Part shown: piece by piece, positions 41,408 through 51,442 of the stretch
How positions within the stretch are numbered: position 1 is the first letter of the stretch
Layout of the letters: each line of letters begins with the position of its first letter
Made by a program: the position numbers and the translations under genes
Notes under the pieces: model-generated
Databases searched by the model: none
Told to the model about the DNA's origin: nothing
The model's input: the letters and a program-made list of their open reading frames with translations, nothing else
NCBI GenBank assembly: GCA_000503195.1
Contig: AYSC01000008.1
Location: 45,243 to 109,242, forward strand
Reading direction: 5' to 3'
DNA: 64,000 bases
From: Blastomonas sp. CACIA14H2
GTDB taxonomy: Bacteria; Pseudomonadota; Alphaproteobacteria; Sphingomonadales; Sphingomonadaceae

Positions 41408-42643
41408 ATGTTCGAGCAGTCGGCCAAGTCGCGCGAATGGATGCAGCGTGTGCGCTCTTTCATGGATACGCACATCGTCCCCGCGCTGCCGGTCTATCAC
41501 GACCAGATGTCGCGGATCGACCGCTGGACGGAAATCCCCGCAGTCTTCGACGAGCTCAAGGCGAAGGCGCGCGCGGAGGGCCTGTGGAACTTCTTCATGC
41601 CGCCCTCCGAGCATGACGACGAATTCTTCACCAGCCCGGGTCTCACGAATCTCGAATACGCGCCTATCGCCGAGCTGATGGGGCGCATCCCGATCGCCAG
41701 CGAAATTTTCAACTGCATGGCGCCCGACACCGGCAATTTCGAAGTGCTGCACCGCTATGGCACGCGCGAACAGAAGGAGCGCTTCCTTGTCCCGTTGCGC
41801 GACGGGATCACGCGCTCGGCCTTTCTGATGACCGAACCGGCGGTGGCCTCGTCCGACGCACGCAACATCCAGACCGAGATCCGGCGCGACGGCGGCGATT
41901 ATCTTATCAACGGGCGCAAGTGGTGGTCCTCGGGCGCCGGCCATCCGCGCTGCGACTTCTTCATCCTCATGGGCAAGACCGATCCCGATGCACCGGCCTA
42001 TAGCCAGCAGTCGATGATCCTGGTGCCACGGAACACCCCCGGTGTGACGATCGTCCGCCACCTCCCGGTGTTCGGTTATGACCATGCCCCGCACGGCCAT
42101 TTCGAGGTGAAGCTGGAAAATGTCCGCGTGCCGGCGGAATACATGCTGCTGGGCGAGGGGCGGGGGTTCGAGATCGCCCAAGGCAGACTTGGGCCGGGCC
42201 GCATCCACCATACCATGCGGAACATCGCCACGATGGAAGTCGCGCTTGAGAAGATGTGTCGGCGCCTGCAAAGCCGCCGCGCCTTCGGCAAGACGATCGC
42301 CGAGCATTCGGTGTGGGAACAGCGCATCGCCAACGCCCGCTGCCAGATCGAGATGGCGCGGTTGCTGTGCCTGAAGGCCGCCTGGAAGATGGACACGGTG
42401 GGCAACAAGGAAGCCCGCGCCGAGATCGCGATGATCAAGATCGCAGCGCCCAAGATCGCGCAGCAGATCGTCGACGACGCGATCCAGGCGCATGGCGGCG
42501 GCGGTGTCACCGAGGATTTCGGACTCGCCGAACTCTGGGCCAACACGCGGATCGTCCGACTCACGGACGGCCCCGACGAGGTGCACGAGCGTCAGCTGGC
42601 TCGGCTCGAACTTTCCAAATACCCGCGCGAGGACGTGGCATGA
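41408..42643 (+). CDS. Acyl-CoA dehydrogenase, ACAD10/11-like
   Basis: The 411-residue enzyme has the ACAD layout: an all-alpha N-terminal domain, [20 protein letters not shown] and [11 protein letters not shown] in the middle, and a C-terminal bundle ending [22 protein letters not shown]. At the usual catalytic Glu position it has Asp (LTDGPDEVH), as in the ACAD10/11 group. A strong GAGAGGAGAGG precedes the ATG. The next gene, a kinase-like APH protein, overlaps by ATGA; in animal ACAD10/11 these two domains are fused. It heads an operon that continues with kinase, TonB receptor, MFS and SDR genes. Confidence 0.92.
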   Translation: MFEQSAKSREWMQRVRSFMDTHIVPALPVYHDQMSRIDRWTEIPAVFDELKAKARAEGLWNFFMPPSEHDDEFFTSPGLTNLEYAPIAELMGRIPIASEIFNCMAPDTGNFEVLHRYGTREQKERFLVPLRDGITRSAFLMTEPAVASSDARNIQTEIRRDGGDYLINGRKWWSSGAGHPRCDFFILMGKTDPDAPAYSQQSMILVPRNTPGVTIVRHLPVFGYDHAPHGHFEVKLENVRVPAEYMLLGEGRGFEIAQGRLGPGRIHHTMRNIATMEVALEKMCRRLQSRRAFGKTIAEHSVWEQRIANARCQIEMARLLCLKAAWKMDTVGNKEARAEIAMIKIAAPKIAQQIVDDAIQAHGGGGVTEDFGLAELWANTRIVRLTDGPDEVHERQLARLELSKYPREDVA

Positions 42644-43719
42644 CCTCGCAGCCGGCAGCCATGATCGGGCAGACCGAAGCGGTGTCCGAAGGGGCTGCGT
42701 TCGACGAGCGACGCCTCGCGCGCTACCTTGAGGGGGCGATCAAGGAATTTCGTGGCCCGATCAGGGTCGAGCAGTTCCAGGGCGGGCAATCCAATCCGAC
42801 CTATTTGCTTCACGCTGCCAGCGGCCGCTATGTGCTGCGGCGCAAGCCGGCGGGCGTGCTGCTCCCCTCGGCCCACGCGGTCGATCGCGAATATCGCGTA
42901 ACCGAGGCGCTGTTCGGCGCGGGGCTCCCCGTTCCCGAGCCGCTGGCCCTGTGCAGCGACGACGATGTCATCGGCACGATGTTCTATGTGATGCGTCATG
43001 TGCCGGGTCGATCCTTCTGGGACCCGCGGATGCCGACGCTGTCGAGGGACGAGCGCGCTGCGGTTTACGATTCGGCGAATGCCGCACTGGCCAGGCTCCA
43101 CACCGTCGACTTCGCGGCGCTCGGCCTGGCGGACTATGGCCGCCCCGGAAATTATTTCGCTCGCCAGATCGCCCGCTGGACCCGGCAGTACGAAGCATCG
43201 AGGACCGCCGACATCCCCGAGATGGACAAGCTCATCGAGTGGCTGCCGGGCGCGATTCCCGCTGGGGCGGAGCGCACCACTATCATCCATGGCGATTTCT
43301 CGTTCCACAATCTGCTGGTTCATCCTGACAGGCCGGAAGTGGCAGCCATCATCGACTGGGAACTGTCCACGCTCGGCGACCCGCTGGGTGACCTCACCTA
43401 TCACATGATGGAATGGTTCCGCCCGGAAGGGGTGGACGTGCGCGGCACGCTGAAGGGGGCCGATCTCGACCTTCTGGGCATACCGACAGCGCGTGCCTAT
43501 GCGGAGAAATATTGCGAGCGTACCGGGTTCGATGTCGATCCGACCGACCCCTTCTACACCGCCTTCAACCTGTTCCGGATCGCAGCGATCCTTCAGGGCA
43601 TCGCCGGACGCAGCCGCGATGGCGTGCAGACCGCCGCGAACGCGGGAGAGATTATACTGCGGATCAACCCCTTGGCGCGGGCCGCATGGCAATCGGTGGA
43701 GGAGGCTGGCGCGACCTAA
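42640..43719 (+). CDS. APH-family kinase, partner of the acyl-CoA dehydrogenase
   Basis: The 359-residue aminoglycoside-phosphotransferase-fold protein carries the catalytic loop HGDFSFHN (217-224) and the metal-binding [12 protein letters not shown] (Asp239), with an N-lobe [10 protein letters not shown] and lysine-bearing YVLRRKP. In ACAD10/11 and the levulinate pathway, such a kinase phosphorylates a hydroxyacyl-CoA, after which phosphate is eliminated. Coupling to the ACAD gene by ATGA overlap suggests the same two-step chemistry. An antibiotic-resistance role is unlikely given the context. Confidence 0.88.
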   Translation: MTSQPAAMIGQTEAVSEGAAFDERRLARYLEGAIKEFRGPIRVEQFQGGQSNPTYLLHAASGRYVLRRKPAGVLLPSAHAVDREYRVTEALFGAGLPVPEPLALCSDDDVIGTMFYVMRHVPGRSFWDPRMPTLSRDERAAVYDSANAALARLHTVDFAALGLADYGRPGNYFARQIARWTRQYEASRTADIPEMDKLIEWLPGAIPAGAERTTIIHGDFSFHNLLVHPDRPEVAAIIDWELSTLGDPLGDLTYHMMEWFRPEGVDVRGTLKGADLDLLGIPTARAYAEKYCERTGFDVDPTDPFYTAFNLFRIAAILQGIAGRSRDGVQTAANAGEIILRINPLARAAWQSVEEAGAT

Positions 43720-43772
43720 GGCGGACAGATCTTCAGAAAACCATAAACTATAATGGGGAAGAGGATTGGATA

Positions 43773-46652
43773 ATGAAAAAGAATGCTCTCGTATGCGCTG
43801 TCGGCTTGGGTGCGATCGCTGCCAGCATCTCTGCGCCTGCCACGGCGCAATCAGCACCGGCTGACCTTGCAGAGACGGCCGAACAAGCGAACAGTTCGGC
43901 TGAAGCCATCGTCGTCACCGGGACGCGGGTGCTCCGCGACGGCTACAACCAGCCAACCCCGGTCACCGTGGCCACCACGTCCGAACTCGAGAAGGCCACG
44001 CCCACCAATCTGGCGGATGCGCTCAACAAACTGCCACAGTTCGTCAATTCGGTTGGTCCGGCAGCTAACTCGCAGCTGCAAGGGAACACCGCAGAACACG
44101 GCAACCTTCTCAACCTGCGCGGTGTGGGGCCGCTTCGTGCGCTCATCCTGCTTGACGGCCTGCGGGTTCCGCCGACCACCTTTCGGGGTGCCGTCGACGT
44201 CAACACGCTGCCCAATCTGCTGGTCCAGCGCGTCGACGTAGTCACCGGCGGGGCATCGGCAGCCTATGGCTCAGATGCGATCAGCGGTGCCATCAACTAT
44301 GTCCTCGACAAGAACTTTGACGGCATCAAGGGCGTTGCCCAATACGGTACGTCGACGCGCGGAGACCTCGGCAACTACAAGGTCGGCCTGGCTGCCGGCA
44401 TAGGCTTTGCGGGCGATCGCGGACGTCTGCTGGTCTCCGCCGAGCGTTTCGACAGCAACGGGATCACCCGCGGCGACCGGATTTACGGGAACGATGCCTA
44501 TGCCGCGGTCGGTTCGGTCGTCGGCGGCGGACCGGCAGGCCGCGCGGCCAACCCTTTCATTTTCCTTCCGAACCTGCGCCTCGGTGCGAACGACTTCAAC
44601 AACGGGATCGTCACCAGCGCCAATTCACCAGGGGTGAACAACCGGATCTTCAACCCCGACGGCACCTTGCGCCCGGTCGTGCGCGGGACGCCGACCGGGA
44701 CCGCTGGAACCTTCGTGGGCGGGGATGGCCTCTACCTGCCCGGCAGCAACACGCTGATCGCGCCGCTGACCAACACCTCCGGCTTCGCAAGGCTTTCCTA
44801 CGACCTGACCGATGCGCTGACGTTCCACGCCCAAGGCACTTACACCCGCAGCGTCACCAGCTACGACACGCAGGCCAAGGCTTCGATTCTCGGCTTCACG
44901 TTCTTCAGCGGCAATGCTTTCCTGCACCCTTCGGTGCAGTCGCAGCTCGGACCGAACGGCAGCTTTGTGCTTTTCCGCTTCATTGACGACCTCGGACCCA
45001 TCCCGACGCGCGAGACCGTGGATTCCTATGTGGTCAACACCGGGCTCGAATGGGACATCGGCGGCGGCTGGGGCCTGAAGGCCGATTACACCCACGGCAA
45101 TTCCACCACCAAGTTCAGCCAGACCCAGTTCCAAATACAGCGCCTCGCGGCCGCGCTCGACGCGGTCCGCGCGCCAAACGGGCAGATTGTCTGCCGCGTG
45201 CAACTGACCAATCCAGGACTCTATCCCGGCTGCACCCCCATCAACGTCTTCGGCCGGGGCACCCCGAGCGAGGCCGACATCCAGTGGATTCTGGGGGATT
45301 CGCGCTATCGGGCGGAGAACACCACCGATGACTTCACCGTGACCCTTCAGGGCGATCTCTTCGATCTGCCCGCCGGGGCTGTGTCGGTGGCGCTGGGGGC
45401 CCAGTATCGCGAGCAAAAGCTTTCCCTCACATCCAACTCCGACCCCGCGATTCCGCTCGACGTGACTGGCCTCAGAGGCATTCCCGCCAACCGCCGGACG
45501 GTCTTCAACAACACCAATATCGGCGTTGCGGCCGGCGACCTCAATGTGAAGGAGGTGTTTGCCGAAGTCGCTGTCCCGCTGCTGAAGGACCGACCCCTGG
45601 CCGCCGAGCTGAGCCTGAACGCCGCCGGGCGCATCACCGACTACAGCACCAGTGGGCAGGTCGAGACCTGGAAGCTGGGTGCGGTCTACAAGCCGGTCGA
45701 CGACGTCATGTTCCGCGTCACCAGGTCGCGCGACATCAGGGCGCCCTCCTTGTTCGAGCTGTTCGCGGGCGTCCAGACTGCGGCGGTGAACTTTACCGAT
45801 CCGCATACCCAGTCGGGTGGTTCGATCCGGCAGCTGACCGGCGGCAACGCCAACCTGAGGCCTGAGATCGGCGACACCTTTTCTGCGGGGGTGGTATTCA
45901 GCCCGAGCTTCTTGCCCGGCTTCAACCTCTCGATCGACTATTACGACATCAAGATCAAGGGCGCGATCACCCAGCAGGGACTTGCGGACGTCGTCAACGA
46001 GTGCGAGGTTTCCAACGGCACCTCGCCCACCTGCGACCTGATCACCCGGCCGCTGCCGTTCAGCGACCGCAGCGCGGCGAACTACCCGACCGAAGTCCGG
46101 CTGATCACGCAGAATATCAGCTTCCTGCGGACCAGCGGGGTCGACCTGTCGGCCACCTACCGCATCCCGCTGGGCCAGGGCGAACTGACCGTCGGCGCAT
46201 CGGCGAACTATCTCGACCGGTTCGTCGAACAGACCAACTCGATCGCGCCCGTGCTCGACCGCGCCGGATACGGAATCAACAGCCAGACCAGCTTCGCCTT
46301 TCCGAAGTTCAGGGGGAATTTCAGCCTCAACTACCGCAATGGCGGGCTGAACATCTTCGTGCAGGAGAACGTCATCGGCAAGGTCAAGATCGGCAACATC
46401 CCGGGCGATATCGCCAACGTCTATGCCGTCCCGGACGTGAAGCCGGTGTTCTACACCGACGCGACCATATCCTACCAGTTCGAGGACCTGCGTGGCCAGC
46501 CCGAGCTGTTTGTCACCGCCACCAACCTGTTTGATCGCAAGCCGCCGCTGGTGGCCGCCAATGCGGCACCCGGCCTCATATACCCCACGCTCTTCACCCT
46601 GTACAATGTTGCCGGCAGCACATTGACAGCGGGCGTGCGTTTCGAATTCTGA
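43773..46652 (+). CDS. TonB-dependent receptor (acyl-CoA cluster)
   Basis: A 959-residue receptor with a signal peptide (cleavage after ATA, residue 25), AEAIVVTGTRV before the plug, LNLRGVGPLRALILLDGLRV and VQRVDVVTGGASAAYGSDAISGAINYVLDKNFDG (the plug end of the sphingomonad iron-independent group), and a barrel ending GVRFEF. A TATAAT (43749-43754) lies 19 bases upstream of the ATG. It probably imports the hydrophobic or bulky substrate of this cluster. It follows the kinase gene by 53 nt. Confidence 0.93.
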   Translation: MKKNALVCAVGLGAIAASISAPATAQSAPADLAETAEQANSSAEAIVVTGTRVLRDGYNQPTPVTVATTSELEKATPTNLADALNKLPQFVNSVGPAANSQLQGNTAEHGNLLNLRGVGPLRALILLDGLRVPPTTFRGAVDVNTLPNLLVQRVDVVTGGASAAYGSDAISGAINYVLDKNFDGIKGVAQYGTSTRGDLGNYKVGLAAGIGFAGDRGRLLVSAERFDSNGITRGDRIYGNDAYAAVGSVVGGGPAGRAANPFIFLPNLRLGANDFNNGIVTSANSPGVNNRIFNPDGTLRPVVRGTPTGTAGTFVGGDGLYLPGSNTLIAPLTNTSGFARLSYDLTDALTFHAQGTYTRSVTSYDTQAKASILGFTFFSGNAFLHPSVQSQLGPNGSFVLFRFIDDLGPIPTRETVDSYVVNTGLEWDIGGGWGLKADYTHGNSTTKFSQTQFQIQRLAAALDAVRAPNGQIVCRVQLTNPGLYPGCTPINVFGRGTPSEADIQWILGDSRYRAENTTDDFTVTLQGDLFDLPAGAVSVALGAQYREQKLSLTSNSDPAIPLDVTGLRGIPANRRTVFNNTNIGVAAGDLNVKEVFAEVAVPLLKDRPLAAELSLNAAGRITDYSTSGQVETWKLGAVYKPVDDVMFRVTRSRDIRAPSLFELFAGVQTAAVNFTDPHTQSGGSIRQLTGGNANLRPEIGDTFSAGVVFSPSFLPGFNLSIDYYDIKIKGAITQQGLADVVNECEVSNGTSPTCDLITRPLPFSDRSAANYPTEVRLITQNISFLRTSGVDLSATYRIPLGQGELTVGASANYLDRFVEQTNSIAPVLDRAGYGINSQTSFAFPKFRGNFSLNYRNGGLNIFVQENVIGKVKIGNIPGDIANVYAVPDVKPVFYTDATISYQFEDLRGQPELFVTATNLFDRKPPLVAANAAPGLIYPTLFTLYNVAGSTLTAGVRFEF

Positions 46653-46699
46653 CGGGAATGAAATTGCGATCAGACATGGTTCGATCAGCCTTGCGGCCA

Positions 46700-46736
46700 G
46701 AAGGGCACATACTGCTCCGGTACGGGCGTGCCCTTC
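46700..46736 (+). terminator. Weak hairpin between TonB receptor and MFS genes
   Basis: A 9-bp perfect stem (GAAGGGCAC with GTGCCCTTC) around a 19-nt loop lies in the 97-bp gap after the receptor. There is no U tract and the loop is long, so it may only lower transcription into the MFS gene or be chance. Confidence 0.35.
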
Positions 46737-46749
46737 GCGCTGTTCAGCG

Positions 46750-48054
46750 ATGAGCCGGGCCATGGCATCGCACAGTCCGGGCGGGGTGGGCAGCTATCGG
46801 CTGGCCCTGTTCGCGCTGTTCGTGGTTTCGGCGTTCAACTATGTCGACCGGACGATCCTCTCGATCCTGCAGATCCCGATCAAGCAGGAACTGGGCCTGA
46901 GCGACGGCCAGCTCGGGGCGCTGACCGGCTTCGCATTCGCGCTGTTCTATGCCACGCTCTCGCTGCCGATCGCCCGAATGGCCGACAGGTTCAGTCGGCG
47001 CTGGATCATCGTGGCCTCGCTGGTTGTCTGGAGCGCGATGACCGCGACTTGCGGGCTCGCCTGGGGCTTTGCCAGCCTCGCCTTCTTCCGCATCGGCGTC
47101 GCGATAGGCGAAGCCGGCAGCGTGCCAGCGAGCGTCTCGCTGATCGCCGATTATTACCCGGCCGAGCGCCGCGCCAGCGCGCTCGCGATGTGGGGGCTCG
47201 CCCTCCCGGTCGGTCTGCTTGTCGGCTATGCATCGACCGGGTGGCTGGCGAGCGCGGTGGGATGGCGCGAGGCGTTCTTCATCGTCGGCGGGATCGGCGT
47301 GGTTCTCGCGCCCGTGCTGTTTGCGATGATCAAGGAGCCGCCGCGCGGACAATCCGAAGCCGTCGATGTCACCCTCGCGCCGCCGCCGCGGCTCGGCAAG
47401 GCGCTGCAGCTGTTCTGGGGCAACAAGGCTTATCGCTACATCGTCATGGCCGGGATGCTCCACGGCTTCTCGCAATATGCGATGATGACGTGGAACGCGC
47501 CGTTCTTCTCGCGCGCGCACGGTCTCAGCCTTACGCAGGTTTCGGGGCTGATGGCCATGCTCGGCGGTGTGGCGGGCGGTCTCGGCATGTATCTCAGCGG
47601 TGTGCTGGCCGACCGTCTGGGGCGCCGCGACAGCCGGTGGCGGGTGTGGATCATATCGGCCTCGGTCGCGGCCATGCTGCCGTTCACGCTGGTCCAGTAT
47701 CTGGTCGCGTCGACGAGCCTGTCGATCGCCAGCGCGCTCGCCGCCGCGGTGATGATGACCGCCTATTACGGCCCGCTGGTCGCCGCGACACAATCGGTCA
47801 CGCCCCCCAACATGCGCGCCCTGGGGCAGGCGATGCTGCTGCTCGCGTTCAACCTTTTCGGCCTTGGCCTGGGCCCCTGGCTGACGGGATTGCTCAGCGA
47901 CAGGATCGCCTCGCTGATCGGGGCCGACGGGCTGCATTATGCGCTGGTCCTCGCGCTGCTGCCCTCGCTCGTTTCGGTCTGGCTGTTTTTCCATGCGGCG
48001 CGCTTCTATGCAGAAACTGTCGAAAGCGGTGCCGTCGCAAATGCGGAGGCATAG
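46750..48054 (+). CDS. MFS permease, spinster-like (acyl-CoA cluster)
   Basis: The 434-residue twelve-helix permease shows NYVDRTILSILQIPIKQELGL after helix 1, RMADRFSRRWIIV between helices 2 and 3, and GEAGSVPASVSLIADYYPAERRASA after helix 4, the classic motifs of this MFS branch. It probably takes the substrate across the inner membrane after the TonB receptor. No clear ribosome-binding site precedes the chosen ATG; one four codons later is possible. The next SDR begins one base after its stop codon. Confidence 0.9.
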   Translation: MSRAMASHSPGGVGSYRLALFALFVVSAFNYVDRTILSILQIPIKQELGLSDGQLGALTGFAFALFYATLSLPIARMADRFSRRWIIVASLVVWSAMTATCGLAWGFASLAFFRIGVAIGEAGSVPASVSLIADYYPAERRASALAMWGLALPVGLLVGYASTGWLASAVGWREAFFIVGGIGVVLAPVLFAMIKEPPRGQSEAVDVTLAPPPRLGKALQLFWGNKAYRYIVMAGMLHGFSQYAMMTWNAPFFSRAHGLSLTQVSGLMAMLGGVAGGLGMYLSGVLADRLGRRDSRWRVWIISASVAAMLPFTLVQYLVASTSLSIASALAAAVMMTAYYGPLVAATQSVTPPNMRALGQAMLLLAFNLFGLGLGPWLTGLLSDRIASLIGADGLHYALVLALLPSLVSVWLFFHAARFYAETVESGAVANAEA

Positions 48055-48055
48055 G

Positions 48056-48937
48056 ATGCGTGACTTTGCCGGCAAGACTGCCGTGATCACCGGAGCGGCA
48101 AGCGGCATCGGCGCGGCGCTTGCCGCAAAGGCCGCTGCGCTGGGTATGAATGTGGTCCTGGCCGATGTCGCGGTCGATGGCGCAGGCGCCGTGGCTCAAG
48201 GACTGGTCGGCGCCCAGACGCTGGTTATGCAATGCGACGTGTCGGACGAGGGCAGTGTCATGCGGCTGGCGGATGCGGCCTATGAGCGGTTCGGGGCGGT
48301 CGACCTTCTGTGCAACAATGCGGGCATCGTTCCGGGCGGACGTCACCGGCTCGTCTGGGAGTACACCGCAAGCGACTGGCAGTGGTCGATCGGGGTCAAT
48401 CTCTACGGCGTGACCCATGGTCTGCGCGCCTTCGTGCCGCGCATGATCATGGGGGGGCGCCCTGCGCACATTCTCAACACCGCTTCGGTCGCCGGCTTTG
48501 TCAGCGGTTCGGGCTCGGCCTGCTATGGCGCTGCCAAGCATGCGATGGTCCGCGTGACAGAGGCGCTTTATGCCGGACTTCAGCAGGTCGGGGCGCCGAT
48601 CGGGGTCACGATGCTATGCCCAGGACTGGTGCGCACACAGATTTACGAGGCTGAGCGGCTGCGGCCCGCGGCGCTCGCCAACGCAGAAAGGCCCGCCGAA
48701 TCCGCCGACCTCGATGCGATGCGCGACGATCTCTACCGCAATGCGCTCGGCCCCGAGGAGGCCGCCGCGATGGCGTTCGAGGCTATCGAGCAGGGTCGCT
48801 TCTACGCCTTCACCACCGATGCTTTCGACGCAGCCATCCGCGATCGGGCGGACAGCATCATGTCACGCGCCAACCCTACTTTTGCCAGCATCGTCGAGAT
48901 GAGCCGGATGGAGTCGCTAAGCCGGGCGACGAAGTGA
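48056..48937 (+). CDS. SDR-family oxidoreductase 2
   Basis: A 293-residue SDR with the NAD(P) motif TGAASGIG (12-19), LLCNNAGIVPGG, catalytic Y157 and K161 (ACYGAAKHA), and an extended C-terminal part (DLDAMRDDLYRNALGPEEAAAMAFEAIEQGRFYAFTTD). It starts directly after the MFS stop. Its stop overlaps the next SDR start as GTGA. It likely oxidises or reduces a ring or side-chain alcohol. Confidence 0.9.
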   Translation: MRDFAGKTAVITGAASGIGAALAAKAAALGMNVVLADVAVDGAGAVAQGLVGAQTLVMQCDVSDEGSVMRLADAAYERFGAVDLLCNNAGIVPGGRHRLVWEYTASDWQWSIGVNLYGVTHGLRAFVPRMIMGGRPAHILNTASVAGFVSGSGSACYGAAKHAMVRVTEALYAGLQQVGAPIGVTMLCPGLVRTQIYEAERLRPAALANAERPAESADLDAMRDDLYRNALGPEEAAAMAFEAIEQGRFYAFTTDAFDAAIRDRADSIMSRANPTFASIVEMSRMESLSRATK

Positions 48938-49712
48938 ACGAAGACAGATCTCTGGCAGGCGCGATCGCCCTCGTAACCGGCGCCGCCTCCGGCATCGGCC
49001 TTGCCACCGCGCAGGCTCTGGCGCGCAGCGGTGCCATAGTCTGGCTGGTGGACCGCGACAAAGGAAGGCTGGCGGCGGCGGTGGCCAGCTGTGAGGGAGG
49101 CGCGCAGCCTGTCGCCTGGCAGCTGGACGTTACCAGCGAGACGGGCTGGTCAGCCTTTTCGCCGCCATCGACGAGCGCCACGGCCGTCTCGACATTCTTG
49201 TCAACAACGCCGGGCTCGCGCACTTCCAGCCGCTTGCGCAGACGTCGCTGGCCGACTGGAGGACGAGCCTCGCCGTGAATGGCGACAGCGTGTTTCTCGG
49301 TACAAGAACGATGCTTCCGCTGCTGGCCAGACACCCCGCCCGGGCGGAACGCTCGACCTCGGCGATCATCAACGTGTCGTCAGTCCGCGCCATGATTGGG
49401 GGCGCGAATTTTGCTTCTTATTGCGCCGCGAAGGGAGCGGTGCGGATGTTCACCAAGGCTGTGGCGCTCGAATGTGCCGCGCTCGGCGAGCGGATCCGGG
49501 TCAACTCGGTCCATCCCGGCTTCATTGACACGCCGCTGGCCCGCGCCGCGCTCGATCCGGAGGCACTCGCCCGCCGGCTATCTGCAATCCCCCTGCAGCG
49601 CGGCGGAACCGCCGAGGAGGTGGCTGCGGTCATCCTGTTCCTGGCCAGCGAGGCCTCGTCCTATATGACCGGGGCCGAGCTGGTCGTCGATGGCGGTACG
49701 CTCGCCGGCTAG
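48934..49712 (+). pseudogene. SDR-family oxidoreductase 3, frameshifted
   Basis: The first part (GTG start, GTGA-coupled) reads SLAGAIALVTGAASGIGLATAQALARSG ... LDVTSETGW in one frame. The rest (LFAAIDERHGRLDILVNNAGLAHFQPLAQTSLADWRTSLAVNGDSVFLGTRTM ... SYCAAKGAVRMFTKAVALECAALGERIRVNSVHPGFIDTPL) continues in the next frame. The break is at about 49153-49160 (gccttttcg), where one missing base would restore a ~260-residue SDR. All catalytic residues survive in the second frame, so the gene is either a young pseudogene or hit by a sequencing error. It is a near paralogue of the SDR at 52.3 kb. Confidence 0.85.
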
Positions 49713-49716
49713 CTGC

Positions 49717-50736
49717 TCAATCGTTGACGACGAGCAGCGTGCCGGTGTTGGCGCCTCCAAGAAGGTCGATCAGCGCACGGGGGAGCTGGTCGAGACCGCT
49801 GCGCATGTCCAACGCAACCTCCAGCGCGCCCGCGCGCACCCATGCGTCGAGCTGTCTGCGCGCCTCGTCGGCGCAATCGACATAATCCCCGACCACAAAG
49901 CCTTCGATCCGGAGCCGTCCATAGACGACCTTCATCATATCCAGGCCGGTGTCCGATGGGCAACCCTGATCGTAGGTCGAGATCTGGCCGCACACGATGA
50001 TCCTGCCATGCGGTGCCATGCAATCGACCGCCGCCCGCAGCTGGTCGCCCCCGACATTATCGAAGAAGATGTCGATCCCGTTCGGGCAAAGCTCTCGAAG
50101 CCGCTGTCGCACGTCGTCGGCGCGATAGTCGATCGCGGCTTCGGCCTTGCCGACGGACATGACCCGGGCGCACTTGCTCGCGCCGCCTGCGATCCCGATC
50201 ACGCGGCAACCGGTGATGCTGGCGATCTGGCAAACGGTCGAGCCGACCGATCCCGCCGCTCCCGATACCACCACCGTCTCTCCAGCGCGCGGGCGACCGA
50301 CCTTGAGCAGGCCGAAATAGGCGGTCAGGCTGTTGAGCGACAACGGCCCCATGGCCTGCGCAAAGTCCATCCCCTCGGGCACCATGAATACCGGGACCGG
50401 GGCCAAGTCGGGTCGGATGACGCTGAAGTCGGCCCATTCGGACATCGCGATCATCCGTGTCCCGACCGCATAGCCAGGATGGGCGGAGGCGATGACTTCG
50501 CAGGCCGCCATGCCCCTTATTGTGCCGCCTATCGCAATGGCCGCGCGCTGGCTCGTCGAACCGGGCCGGAGCCAGTTGCGGATTGTCGGCGCGACGGCGA
50601 ACATGCGGTTGCGTACGAGGACCTCGCCAAGCTGAAGCAAGGGTGTCTCGCCAGCGTCGGCAGCCAGGGCGAAGTCGCTCTCGGCCAGCTTTCCTTCCGG
50701 ATAGCGGGCCAGCGTCCAGCGGCGCGTACCTCTCAT
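49717..50736 (-). CDS. MDR-family NADP-dependent oxidoreductase (PTGR/curcumin reductase-like)
   Basis: A 339-residue zinc-free medium-chain reductase: substrate domain AEGKxxESDF-like start and MFMVPEGMDFAQAMGPLSLNSLTAYFGL, then the nucleotide-binding VVVSGAAGSVGSTVCQIA and DNVGGDQLRAAVDCM. Such enzymes reduce the alkene of enones. It is the third gene of the unit CMD-like 2, TetR, MDR and ends convergent to the frameshifted SDR. The ATG giving MRGTRRWTLARYPEG is preferred over upstream starts. Confidence 0.88.
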   Translation of the reverse strand: MRGTRRWTLARYPEGKLAESDFALAADAGETPLLQLGEVLVRNRMFAVAPTIRNWLRPGSTSQRAAIAIGGTIRGMAACEVIASAHPGYAVGTRMIAMSEWADFSVIRPDLAPVPVFMVPEGMDFAQAMGPLSLNSLTAYFGLLKVGRPRAGETVVVSGAAGSVGSTVCQIASITGCRVIGIAGGASKCARVMSVGKAEAAIDYRADDVRQRLRELCPNGIDIFFDNVGGDQLRAAVDCMAPHGRIIVCGQISTYDQGCPSDTGLDMMKVVYGRLRIEGFVVGDYVDCADEARRQLDAWVRAGALEVALDMRSGLDQLPRALIDLLGGANTGTLLVVND

Positions 50737-50794
50737 CCGAGCGATTCCTCGCCGACGGCGATACGGCGGCACAACGATCGGCTGTCCACTTCGG

Positions 50795-51403
50795 CTATTT
50801 CGCTTTCAACCCGTCGAGGAACGGCGTGCACAAGGCCAGCGCGACCTCTTCCGGCGTCCGCTCCGCGGCCATGGCCGGGTACCATTTATAGGCCCAGTTG
50901 CCCATGCCGAGAAAGGCATAGGCGGTCAGCAGCGGATCGGTCTCGCGAAACTGGCCTTTCTCGGTTCCCTCGATGATCACATCCTTGATCATGTTGAAAT
51001 AGGTGCGGCGGGCGGTGCGAATGCTGTCCTTCATCTCGCCTTCGAGGTCGTGGTAATTGTCCATGAAGGCGCGCACATAGCCGGGGTGCGTGGCAATCTG
51101 CCGGAGGATATCGGCGCAGGCCGCTTGCAGGACCACCGCAGGGTCCTTGCCTTTCAGGCTCTCGAGGCTGCGCAGCAGGCTCGTGATATGGGTATCGTGT
51201 ATCGCGTAGAGGATGGCGATCTTGCTCGGGAAATAATGGTAGAGCGTCGGTTTGCCGAGCCCGACCTCGTCCGCGACCATCTGCATCGAGGTGTTGTGAT
51301 AGCCGACCTTGTCGAAGAGCGTCGCGCAGCCTTCGATGATCAGGGCACGCTTCTCGTCATGGGCTTCTGTCCGTGGACGGGTCTTGGCGACTTTTGTGAC
51401 CAT
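50795..51403 (-). CDS. TetR-family regulator, likely controller of the acyl-CoA cluster
   Basis: The 202-residue protein has a TetR N-terminal domain (KRALIIEGCATLFDKVGYHNTSMQMVADEVGLGKPTLYHYFPSKIAILYAIHD) with recognition helix GKPTLYHYFP, and a ligand-binding helical C-terminal domain (AFMDNYHDLEGEMKDSIR ... AYAFLGMGNWAYKWY) of the fatty-acid/FadR-like kind. AGGA precedes the chosen ATG. It lies in an operon whose promoter has a near-perfect copy of the CCGACCGGTCGG palindrome, so autoregulation is likely; the ligand is probably an acyl-CoA or related acid. Confidence 0.92.
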   Translation of the reverse strand: MVTKVAKTRPRTEAHDEKRALIIEGCATLFDKVGYHNTSMQMVADEVGLGKPTLYHYFPSKIAILYAIHDTHITSLLRSLESLKGKDPAVVLQAACADILRQIATHPGYVRAFMDNYHDLEGEMKDSIRTARRTYFNMIKDVIIEGTEKGQFRETDPLLTAYAFLGMGNWAYKWYPAMAAERTPEEVALALCTPFLDGLKAK

Positions 51404-51442
51404 TGCATCTGTTCCTAGCGAAAATCGGTTCAAGGTAAGCAA

